DNA from: Winogradskyella sp.
GTDB taxonomy: Bacteria > Bacteroidota > Bacteroidia > Flavobacteriales > Flavobacteriaceae
Direction of reading: 5' to 3'
DNA length: 39,332 bases
NCBI RefSeq assembly: GCF_025210595.1
Contig: NZ_JAOARH010000077.1
Span: 1 to 39,332, forward strand
Part shown: positions 7,668-17,200 of the stretch, in pieces
How the letters are laid out: each line of letters begins with the position of its first letter
Position numbering within the stretch: position 1 is the first letter of the stretch
Position numbers and translations under genes: made by a program
The notes under the pieces: model-generated
Told to the model about the DNA's origin: nothing
Databases searched by the model: none
What the model saw: the letters and a program-made list of their open reading frames with translations, nothing else

Positions 7668-9329
7668 TTAAACTATTTCGCCATTATTTAATGTTATAAC
7701 ATCTGTACACTCACTTGCCCAATCTTTATTAAAGCTAGCGACAATAAGTGACCATGGATTTTCTGGAGCTGTTAATTGTTTTATTATTCTTTGCGCTTCA
7801 GTGGATTCAAAATGTTCTAATGGTTCTTCGAGCACTAATACTTTTGGTTTTTTTAGAATAGCGCGCGCCAAAATTATTTTCTTTGCTACTGTAAACGACA
7901 TTTGTTTACCCTCTGGATAAATAATTGTCTCTAATCCCTTTTCGGTTTCTTTTAGATAACTACGTAAGCCAACTACCTCAATAGCCTTATTAATTTCTTC
8001 GTTGGTAATACTTTTATTAGCAAGCGTAAGGTTCTCTTTAATACTACCTTCAAACGGAGTTTCTTCTGCTAATGATAAACCAAGACACGATCTATAATTA
8101 TTAAGATGCAAATTTTTAAGCGATTCGTCATTTACAAAAATTCTCCCCTCTGTTGGTTGAACAATGCCAGAAATGATTCTTAACAATGTTGATTTACCTG
8201 CACCACTTGGCCCTTGTACCAAAACACGGCTCGATGGTTTAATCGTAATTGACAAATCCTTTAAAATAGGTTTTTCTTTATTTGGGACACTATACGTTAG
8301 GTTTTCTAACTCTATTTTAAAACGCTCTACAGTATCTACTTTTATGCCTTCTTGCGGTTCTAGTTTTTTATCAACCACCTGACCCATTTTCTCTAAAGAA
8401 GTTAATACATCATAAAACGATTCTAACCCAAGTATTAATTTTTCTACGGAAGCAATAACTAATAGAATGATAATTTCTGCTGCAACAAACTGCCCAATAT
8501 TCATCTCTTGACTTAATACTAAAAGACCACCAATAATCAACAGACCAGCCGTTACTATAACTTTAAATCCTATCATTTGTATAAACTGAAGAATTAAAAT
8601 TTTAAAGTGACTCTCTCTAGCCTGAAGGTAACCATCAACTAATTTGTCGTTTTTATCTAGTGCCATTGAGGTTCGTCCAGAAATCTTAAAACTAGTTATA
8701 GCTCTAGCCACTTCTTGAATCCAGTGTGCAACCATATACTTTTTCTTAGACTCAACCAAACTCGTATGCATTCCTTTCTGAATTGTAAACTTAAAAACCA
8801 CATAGATGAGAATGAGTAAAAGAATACCAAATGCGATAAAAAAAGGATGATAAAAGGACAATAGAATTAATGCAAATACGATTTGTAAAGCAGCAGTTGG
8901 CACATCTAATAATAGTTTTGACAAACCTTTTTGAACGGTTAATACATCAAAAAAACGGTTGGCTAATTCTGGCGGATAATAATTACGTAATTCGTTCATT
9001 TTTATTTTAGGAAAACGATACGTAAACTCAAATGAAGCACGCATAAAAATACGTTGTTGTACAGTTTCTATAATACGCATTTGCATGAGTTGTAGAATAC
9101 CAACAAACACCACGCCAAGGGTTACTAAAACCACCAACACTATCCATGACGTGCTAACTTGAGCACCATGAATTAAGTTAATAATAGCCTGTATACCTAA
9201 AGGTAAGGTAAGACTAATAAGACCTGAAAAAACAGCATAGTATATTACTTGCAGTAAATCTTTTTTTTCTAATCTTAAAATCCCAACAAAACGCTGCCAA
9301 GGTGTTAAGAGAGGTTTATTTTGATTCAT
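7668..9329 (-). CDS. ABC exporter half-transporter with a degenerate ATPase domain
   Basis: The protein has 553 residues. An N-terminal exporter-type membrane domain (about residues 28-310, five or six segments) is fused to a nucleotide-binding domain (about 335-553). Walker A is intact (GPSGAGKST, 373-381). The other catalytic motifs are altered: the Q-loop Gln is Ala421, the LSGGQ signature reads MSFTV (477-481), Walker B is VLVLEE with Glu501 for Asp, the D-loop is EHFE, and the switch His is Ser532. ATP binding therefore looks possible but normal hydrolysis doubtful. No peptidase domain is present. The operon with TetR, HlyD-type and TolC-type genes shows a tripartite exporter; no second, intact ATPase gene is in the window. 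Its start overlaps the end of the TetR gene by 14 bp, suggesting translational coupling. Confidence 0.9.
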   Translation of the reverse strand: MNQNKPLLTPWQRFVGILRLEKKDLLQVIYYAVFSGLISLTLPLGIQAIINLIHGAQVSTSWIVLVVLVTLGVVFVGILQLMQMRIIETVQQRIFMRASFEFTYRFPKIKMNELRNYYPPELANRFFDVLTVQKGLSKLLLDVPTAALQIVFALILLSFYHPFFIAFGILLLILIYVVFKFTIQKGMHTSLVESKKKYMVAHWIQEVARAITSFKISGRTSMALDKNDKLVDGYLQARESHFKILILQFIQMIGFKVIVTAGLLIIGGLLVLSQEMNIGQFVAAEIIILLVIASVEKLILGLESFYDVLTSLEKMGQVVDKKLEPQEGIKVDTVERFKIELENLTYSVPNKEKPILKDLSITIKPSSRVLVQGPSGAGKSTLLRIISGIVQPTEGRIFVNDESLKNLHLNNYRSCLGLSLAEETPFEGSIKENLTLANKSITNEEINKAIEVVGLRSYLKETEKGLETIIYPEGKQMSFTVAKKIILARAILKKPKVLVLEEPLEHFESTEAQRIIKQLTAPENPWSLIVASFNKDWASECTDVITLNNGEIV

Positions 9330-10008
9330 TTGTTGTTGTCTTTAAAACGTTTGTCGTAAGATTGATAAAGAATTCTGTAGGAGTTAAATCTTCACCACAA
9401 TCGGTAATAGATTTAAAATGTGCTTTTAAAAAGTGTTGATGCAAAGCGCCTTCTACTATAGTACTAGCTAAACTAGAAGGAAATTCGTAATCTGAGTTGA
9501 CGTTATTAATAATTTCACTCAAGCGCTTAATTAAACGTTTGTATACTACAAAGTACCCTTCTTTATTTTCGCTATCTACCTCTTTGGTTAGGTATGATTT
9601 TGAATATTCATTAATGATAATTCTATTAAGAACAACTTCGTTAATGTGCGTAAACGTAATGTCTTCTTTTATGGATCGCGTTACGACCTCAATTGCTTTA
9701 TTTAACCTCTCGCTACTATCGTTAATATTATGCGTAGCAAACACCATTTGGTACTCTATCCATGCCCAATACCATGATGTTAGATAAAGGAGTAACTTAT
9801 GTTTGCTTTCAAAATAACGATAAACAGAGCTTTCATTAGAACCTATTTTTGCACCTAATTTCTTAAAAGTAAAGCTATCAAAACCAATGTCATCTATCAG
9901 TAAAATGCTATGCTCAATAATACGCTTCCCTAATTTTGAAGATTCTGGATCTTTAATATAGATTTTATCTGGTACTGCTATTTTTAGATTTGATAGTAAA
10001 TTAATCAT
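9316..10008 (-). CDS. TetR-family transcriptional regulator of the exporter operon
   Basis: I place the start at the ATG at 10008 (230 residues). The longer frame to 10056 would run through the palindrome and -7 box upstream and adds only hydrophobic residues. The helix-turn-helix is clear near the N-terminus ('FDSFTFKKLGAKIGSNESSV' followed by YRYFESKHKLL), typical of TetR proteins. The C-terminal ligand domain is divergent, as usual. It is the first gene of the operon TetR - ABC - HlyD-type - TolC-type and overlaps the ABC gene by 14 bp. A 25-bp palindrome at 10029-10053 covers its likely -7 box, so autorepression with relief by an exported or toxic compound is the simplest model. The ligand is not predictable. 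Confidence 0.85.
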   Translation of the reverse strand: MINLLSNLKIAVPDKIYIKDPESSKLGKRIIEHSILLIDDIGFDSFTFKKLGAKIGSNESSVYRYFESKHKLLLYLTSWYWAWIEYQMVFATHNINDSSERLNKAIEVVTRSIKEDITFTHINEVVLNRIIINEYSKSYLTKEVDSENKEGYFVVYKRLIKRLSEIINNVNSDYEFPSSLASTIVEGALHQHFLKAHFKSITDCGEDLTPTEFFINLTTNVLKTTTNESK

Positions 10009-10026
10009 AGTTAAAATATTTAAACG

Positions 10027-10034
10027 CAAAAATA
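10027..10034 (-). promoter_or_regulatory. -7 box of the TetR-exporter operon
   Basis: On the minus strand this reads TATTTTTG, matching the Bacteroidota -7 consensus TAnnTTTG. It ends 18 bases before the TetR ATG at 10008. No convincing TTG -33 box is present at the right distance. Six of its bases lie inside the palindrome at 10029-10053. Confidence 0.55.
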
Positions 10035-10053
10035 ATAGTATTACTATTATTTT
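10029..10053. promoter_or_regulatory. 25-bp perfect palindrome, likely TetR operator
   Basis: Arm AAAATAATAGTA (10029-10040) is followed by one central T and then by its exact reverse complement (10042-10053). The site is 20 bp upstream of the TetR start and overlaps the -7 box, so a bound dimer would block the polymerase. An odd-length palindrome with 12-bp arms suits TetR-type dimers. Binding is inferred. Confidence 0.75.
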
Positions 10054-10124
10054 CACATACTTAACTAATATTTAACCTATTAATAATTCTAATAGGTTTA
10101 TAATTAAAATTTATGTCTTTGTTT

Positions 10125-11078
10125 TTACATCTTGGAAATGCTGGTCTTCTCTTCTTTAAAAACCTTGATTTTAGGTAAACCTGCAATGGCTTTATCTATC
10201 CATTTTAAAGCTTCTTCTTTGTTTTTTTTGTGTTTGTAGATTTGTGCTAAGCGATAGTAAGCCCAAGCTTTTGGCACACCATCTTTAGCAGAGTGGTTAG
10301 ATAAATAGACTTTTAGACATTTTTCTCCTTTATCTAGTTGAAGATTATAATCTGCACATACTTTACCTATTTGGTAGTGCATGGCATTGCGCTGATGTTT
10401 ATTGTGAGCTTTTTCAAGATTATCTATAGCTTTATCTGGCTCATCTTGACCTTCATAGAAATTGGTTAGCTTTTCATAACACGTTACAGAACCACCGACT
10501 TTAATGGCCAGTTTATAATATTTCTCTGCCAATTCTGGTTCATCATCATATTCATACACGTAACCTTTAGCAAGGTAACCATCTACCTTAGATAGTTTTT
10601 GAAGTTGGTTTGCATACTTTAGTGCTTTAGAAGTGCTTCCTCCAATAATTCCAGGAAGCGACACGTACAGCTCTACTAAAGCCCAACGCGTATCTATATG
10701 CTTAGGGTCTAATTCAGCAGCCTTTAAAAAAGCGCGTTTTACATCACCAATAATGCCTAGAGCTTTAAATTTACTAATACTTAAAGCTTTCATTCCTAAA
10801 GCACCACCATATTTATAATGATAATTGGCATTTTTTGGATGCGTGTTTTTTAATTGCTCATATTGCGCAATGGCATTATCCCACTCTTTTTGATATCCAT
10901 AAGCATCGCCTAATAATTCAATAGCTTCTTTATCGTTAGGGTTTGTTTTTAAAAAAGCCTCTATTTCTTGTTGTGCCTTTTTATAGTCTTTTTCGGCCAA
11001 GAAAGTTTTGGCTTTCTCTAATGATGTTTGAGAAAAACAAAACGAAGATATAAAGAGTAACCAAAAAAATCTTTTCAT
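10125..11078 (-). CDS. Exported TPR-repeat protein
   Basis: I place the start at the ATG at 11078, giving 317 residues and a clean signal peptide (MKRFFWLLFISSFCFSQ). The frame can be extended to 11129, but this would run through the -7 box and puts residues before the signal. The mature part consists of tetratricopeptide-type helical repeats, for example 'AKTFLAEKDYKKAQQEIEAF', 'WDNAIAQYEQLKNTHPKNAN', 'EPELAEKYYKLAIKVGGSVT' and 'KNKEEALKWIDKAIAGLPKI'. Such proteins usually scaffold protein-protein contacts in the periplasm. It is divergent from the alpha-2-macroglobulin gene, with 212 bp between the two starts. No enzymatic motif is visible; the partner is unknown. Confidence 0.85.
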   Translation of the reverse strand: MKRFFWLLFISSFCFSQTSLEKAKTFLAEKDYKKAQQEIEAFLKTNPNDKEAIELLGDAYGYQKEWDNAIAQYEQLKNTHPKNANYHYKYGGALGMKALSISKFKALGIIGDVKRAFLKAAELDPKHIDTRWALVELYVSLPGIIGGSTSKALKYANQLQKLSKVDGYLAKGYVYEYDDEPELAEKYYKLAIKVGGSVTCYEKLTNFYEGQDEPDKAIDNLEKAHNKHQRNAMHYQIGKVCADYNLQLDKGEKCLKVYLSNHSAKDGVPKAWAYYRLAQIYKHKKNKEEALKWIDKAIAGLPKIKVFKEEKTSISKM

Positions 11079-11097
11079 AGCGTGTGCCACTTTTTCA

Positions 11098-11105
11098 CAA
11101 AAATA
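11098..11105 (-). promoter_or_regulatory. -7 box of the TPR-protein gene
   Basis: On the minus strand this is TATTTTTG, 19 bases before the ATG at 11078. It supports that start over the longer frame. An 8-bp direct repeat, CGTGTGCC at 11081-11088 and 11117-11124, brackets it; each copy is followed 6-7 bases later by CACAAA. Confidence 0.5.
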
Positions 11106-11263
11106 CAATTTAATAACGTGTGCCTTCACTCACAAATTGCTTACTTTAACTCATTGAAAAAGTACTGTTACTTCTTCTGGCTTTTTTTGGAACACCTTTT
11201 GAAGGTATTTTTAAAAATAAATAGAACGTGTTTAGGTCATAATGATTTAAACCAATACACTAA

Positions 11264-11285
11264 AAGATTACCGCCTTCGCGGCAA
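11264..11285 (+). repeat. 22-bp CCGC/GCGG hairpin element, copy C
   Basis: A CCGC-CTTC-GCGG hairpin flanked by AAGATTA and CAA ends five bases before the ATG of the alpha-2-macroglobulin gene. It is 20/22 identical to copy D at 34463-34484, which also lies directly before a start codon. In both, the hairpin occupies the place where ribosomes would bind. Confidence 0.6.
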
Positions 11286-11290
11286 ATATT

Positions 11291-14200
11291 ATGAAAACTT
11301 ATATCTCAATATTAATGCTAATATGTTTCGCTTCTTTTTCTAATGCTCAAAACAATTTTGATAAGCAATGGGAAAAAGTTATTGATTTTGAAAATGAAGG
11401 CTTAACAAAAAGTGCTGCTGACCTTGTTGACAATATCTATAAAGCTGCTATAAAGTCTAAAAACAAGCAACAACAGATTAAAGCCTTATTGCATAAAAGC
11501 AAATACATGCTTATACTAGAGGAAGACGCACAGTTTAATATTGTAAATCTTTTTAAGTCTGAAATTGAACACACCGATAACATTGTTACCAAACATCTTT
11601 TAGAAAATATGTTGGCAACAATGTATTGGCAATATTTTCAGCAAAACAGATATAAGTTTTATAACCGTAGTAAAACAGCAGAAAAAGTAAGTGACGATTT
11701 TAGAACTTGGGATTTAGAGACACTATTTCATGAAATTCATACTTATTACCAACACTCTCTTAAAAACGGATTATTACTTCAACAAGAATCGTTAGACAAT
11801 TACAGTTTGCTTTTAAACGAAGCAAAAGGTTCAAAAATATACAGACCCACTTTATTTGATTTGTTGAGCCATAATGCGCTTCAGTTTTATAAGACCAGTG
11901 AAAATAGCATTACGAAACCAGCTTATGAATTTAAGATTGAAGCTAAAAGTCTAATTGGTGATAGCGAAGAGTTTATTGATTTAGATTTAACATCTAAAGA
12001 TTCATTGTCTTTACAACTTAATGCTATAAAAATCTATCAGAACCTTTTAAGGTTTCATAGAAGTAATACAACTACCAAAGCTTTTGTAACCGTAGATATA
12101 GCACGCTTAAAATTTGTGGAGCAACATGCTACTTTTAATAACAAAAAGGTTGCCTTGGTTGCAATGCTTAAAACCAAAGCCGAATTATTAAAAGCATCAC
12201 CTCTTTCAGCTCTATACAATTTTGAACTCGCTTCTGTTTATCGTGAACTTGGCAACCAGTATCAAAGCAATCCTTACCAAGGCGAGGTTGATGAAACCCA
12301 TCGTTGGAAACTTAAAGATGCTTTAGAATTGTCTGAAGCTGTCCTTTCAACATATCCAGAAAGTGATGGTGCTAAACAATGTGTCATTTTAAAACAACAA
12401 ATACTTCAACCAAGGATAAGGCTTCAGGCTGAAGAATCTATTCCTAATAATGCTGTTTCAAGAATTTTAGTGAATTATAGAAATCTACAGGAACTCAATT
12501 TTAGCATTTACAAAATCTCTAAAGGCCAGCTTAAAACTTTTAACCAATCTTATGATGTAAAGGATAAAGTGGCATTTTTTAAAACACTTAAGCCTGTAAA
12601 ATCTTTTTCAAGCACCTTAAAATCTGAAGGCGATTACCAGGATCACAGCACCGAAATTATTGTACCAGAGTTAACGAATGGTTTGTACCTCATTAAAGCA
12701 GATACGAATACTGAAGATAATGTATTTGCAGCAGCTCATATACAGGTTACTGACTTGGCATTGATTGAAAGTAATGAAAATGATGTTATTAATTATCAAC
12801 TCATCGATAGAAACAATGGGAAACCAATTACTGATGCAACCATTAATCTTACTTACAGAAACCATAGAGATAAGTTGCTTTCTAAAGTATTCTCAACAGA
12901 TCGTAATGGGAAGTTCAGCTTTAAAAAGGACAAAAACTATTATAGAGCTGTTGACATAAAAGCCAATTATAAAGACGATACTGCTTTTTTTGGTAACTAT
13001 TACATACAAAGACGTTATAAACACAGAGCGCATAACGACACCCAATACAATGTCTTTTTATTTACAGACCGAAGTATTTACAGACCAGGACAAACTGTTT
13101 ATTTTAAAGGTATTGCTACCGTAACTAAAGATGGAAAAACCGAAGTTAATACAGATGAGGCAGCTAAAGTAGAACTTAGAAATGTTAATGGCGAAGTGGT
13201 TAGTGAGCTTCAATTAAAAACCAATGTGTTTGGTTCGGTAAGTGGTGCGTTTATATTACCTAATGATGGGCTTACTGGTGAATACTCAATAGCGTTATTT
13301 TGTGGTAGAAAAGACTACATTTATTTCTCTGTTGAAGAATACAAACGCCCAAAGTTTAAGCCCAAATTTCAACCCATTACCGAAACCTTTAAAGTTAATG
13401 ATAGCATCACAGTAAAAGGTACGGCAGTTGCATTTGCTGGTGCTAATATTACCAATGCTAAAGTGGTATATCGTGTAAAGCGCCAAGTGCAATACCCAAA
13501 TTGGTGGTATTGGAGACGCCCTTTTTATAATTCTGAACCACAAGAAATTACTTTTGGTGAAGGAAACACCAATGATAAAGGTGAATTTGATATTACGTTT
13601 AAAGCACTACCAGACGAGAGTGTATCTAAAGACAATTTACCTATTTTTAGATATGAAGTTACTGCTGATATTACTGACATTAACGGAGAAACACGTTCTA
13701 CAAGCACTATTGTAAATGTTGGCTACCATGCTATGACCTTACAAATTGTGGCACCACAAGTTATTGATAAGTCTAAGAAAACGATTGACATTTCTCTAGT
13801 TTCAAAAAACTTGAATGGAGAAGAAGTGCCTGCCACAGGAACATTAAAAATATATAAATTAAACTCACCAGCACACGTTTTAAGACAAAGACCATGGAAC
13901 GCACCAGATTTTCAGGTGATGTCTAAGGTAGAATTTAAGCGTTTATTTCCTCACGATCCGTACAATAACGAACATCAAATAAAACATTGGACAAAAGGAG
14001 ACGAAGTTTTTAGCACTGATTTTGATACGGATGACCACAAAACCATCACTTTAAAAAAGCTAAAAAAATGGGATTCTGGCAAGTACATTATTGTAGCAGA
14101 AAGCAAAGATAAGTTTGAACAAGACGTAAAAGACGAAGCATTTGCCTCTCTGTTTAGCACATCGGATAAAACTGTTGCCGACCAGCAATTGTTTGAAGCA

Positions 14201-17200
14201 TCTCTTGATAAAGACCATTATAAAGTAGGTGATATTGCCAAGCTAACATTAGGCTCTGCGGCAAAAGACGTTACAGTAACCGTTGAGATTGAGAAGAATA
14301 ACAAAATCATTGTTACCCAACTTGTTAAGCTTAGCAATTCTAAACAGACCATTAGCATCCCTGTTTTAGAAAGTGATTTAGGCGGTTTTGAAGTTCATAC
14401 GAGTTTTGCCGCGTTTAACTCATACATATCACAAAGTTTTAGCGTCAATGTTCCATATCCAAAAACCGATTTAGAAATAGAGACGACCACCTTTAGAGAC
14501 AAGTTACAACCAGGACAAGATGAAACTTGGAGCTTTAAAATTAAAGGGCCTAAAGGCGATAAAGTTTCTGCCGAATTGTTGGCCAGTATGTACGATGCGT
14601 CGTTAGATGAATTTAGGACACACAACTGGAGCTTTAACCCAATTAACAGACCTTATTATTATGGAAGCGTGAATAAAAACTATGGACAGAGTTTTGGCAA
14701 CATCAACTTTAGATTGTTTAATCGTTTTAAAAATATTGCCAATTTAAATCCTCAAGGTTTTGACCAATTGAATTGGTTTGGGTTTGGTTTTGATGGGTCT
14801 CATCATTATGCTCGAAAAATGTATTTAAGAAGTAGGTATGCTAACATTCCTTCATATTTTACTTCAAAAAAACAATCTGACATTAAGGGTGGTTTTATTA
14901 AAGGTAATATAATCACTGCTGAAGATGAACTACCACTACCTGGCGCAACTATTGTAATAAAAGGAAGTAATAGTAGAGCTCAAACTGATTTTGATGGCAA
15001 TTTTTCAATTGAAGCAAAAAAAGGGGACATTATCTCTATAAATTATATCGGTATGAAACCTCTTGATATAATTATTTCGGATAATAATTTTTATAATATA
15101 AATCTTATTCCTGACAATATTACTTTAAATGAAGTTGTTCTTTCTGCATCTGCATTTGACATGACCGAAAGTAGTTCTGCTCTAGACAGAGCCATACAAG
15201 GAAAAATGGCAGGAGTAAATATTGTAGCAGCTTCTACCTCTTCTGATAATGTAGCTAATGTCTCTTTGCGAGGATCTCTAACTGGAAGTTCTCAAAACCC
15301 CTTATATGTAATTGATGGTCAAATTTCGGATTTGCATAATGCATCAGTACTTGATAAAAACTCAATAGTCAGTATGGAAGTTTTATTAGAACATGATGCT
15401 AAAACACTCTATGGTGTAAGAGGCAAAAATGGTGTTATTTTAATAAGAACAAAAAAAGGCCTTAAGTCAAATCAAGTAAATATCCGAAAAAACCTTAACG
15501 AAACTGCTTTTTTCTTTCCGCAATTACAAACCGATGCCGAAGGTAATGTAAGTTTTAATTTTAAAGCACCAGAAGCTTTAACTAAGTGGAAATTACAGTT
15601 ATTGGCACATACCAAAACCTTAGAAAGTGCTGTAACGCCATTGGAAACTGTGACTCAAAAAGAACTGATGGTTATGCCAAATGCGCCACGTTTTTTAAGA
15701 GAAGGTGACAACATTTTTATTAGTGCTAAGATTTCAAATCTATCTAATAAAAAGTTGCAAGTTTTTTCTACTTTAATTTTAACCGATCCACTTACTGGTG
15801 AGGATTTAACTCATGATATTATCCAATATTCTAAAGAAATTAAGAACCCTAAAGTTAGTAAGACAGATGTTAGAGCAAGAGTAAACAGATATAACGAAAT
15901 TGATAAAAAAGGTAACAAAAATGTGAGCTGGGAACTCAAAATACCTTCTAACATACAAGCTGTACAATACAAAGTTATTGCAAAAGCAGGAAACTTAAGC
16001 GATGGCGAACAAAATGCTTTACCAGTACTTTCTAACAGAATGCTAGTTACGGAAACCCTACCAATGTGGGTACGCTCTAATGAAACAAAAACATTTACGT
16101 TAGATAAGTTGAAAGACAATACCTCAACTACACTGACCAATCATAAGTTAACTTTAGAGATGACCTCAAATCCTGCTTGGTATGCTGTACAGGCTTTACC
16201 ATACTTAATGGAGTATCCTTATGATTGTAATGAGCAGACCTTTTCGAGATATTATGCTAATGCATTAGCACAGCATATTGTAAAATCTAATCCTAAAATT
16301 GAAGCCGTATTCAATCAGTGGGCCTCTCAAGAGGCATTAATCTCAAATCTTGAAAAAAATCAAGAATTAAAATCATTACTAATCGAAGAAACACCATGGT
16401 TACGCGATGCACAAAGTGAAACCGAACAAAAAAAGCGTATAGGCTTGTTATTTGACCTCAACAAAATGAATAATGAACTTAAGTCGGCTAGGTTAAAACT
16501 GAAAAACAACCAATTACCTTCTGGCGCTTGGCCATGGTTTAATGGTGGGTATGCAAATCGCAATATCACGCAACATATAGTAACTGGTTTTACACACCTA
16601 GAAAAATTAAATATAGAACTCTACGATAATGGTAGTGTATCAGAGATGCTTACTTCAGCCATATCATACTTGGATGCAGAGTTTATTAAGGAATATCACA
16701 ATCTTAAAAAGTATAATAAAGGTGTTGATTTATCTGAAGATCATTTGAGTACATCGCAACTTCAGTTTATGTATATGCGAAGCTTTCTTCCTGACACAAA
16801 AAAATCGAAGGAGTTGAAAGATATTATGGAGTATTACTATAATCAGATTAAAAAATACTGGCTAAAACGTCCGCTTTATGCCAAAGGTTTAATGGCTATG
16901 ATTATGCACAGAAAAGGAGACGAAAAAACTGCTAGTAAAATCATAAAATCCTTAAAAGAAAATAGTATCACATCAGAAGAATTAGGTATGTACTGGAAAA
17001 CCAACATCAATTCTTGGTATTGGTACCAAGCACCTATTGAAACTCAAGCTTTATTGATTGAAGCATTTAGTGAAGTTGGTGCTGTTATTCAGAGTGAAAA
17101 GAAAAACCTAGAAGACATTGATAATTTAAAAATCTGGTTACTTAAAAACAAACAAACCAATCAATGGAAAACCACTAAAGCAACAACAGAAGCTGTTTAT

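Noticed and set aside
9316-10056. Longer TetR start at 10056
   Set aside because: It would translate through the -7 box and palindrome and adds a non-conserved hydrophobic stretch.
11215-11229. Palindrome TATTTTTAAAAATA upstream of the alpha-2-macroglobulin gene
   Set aside because: Pure A/T palindromes are frequent in this DNA; no exact -7 box or conserved context supports it.
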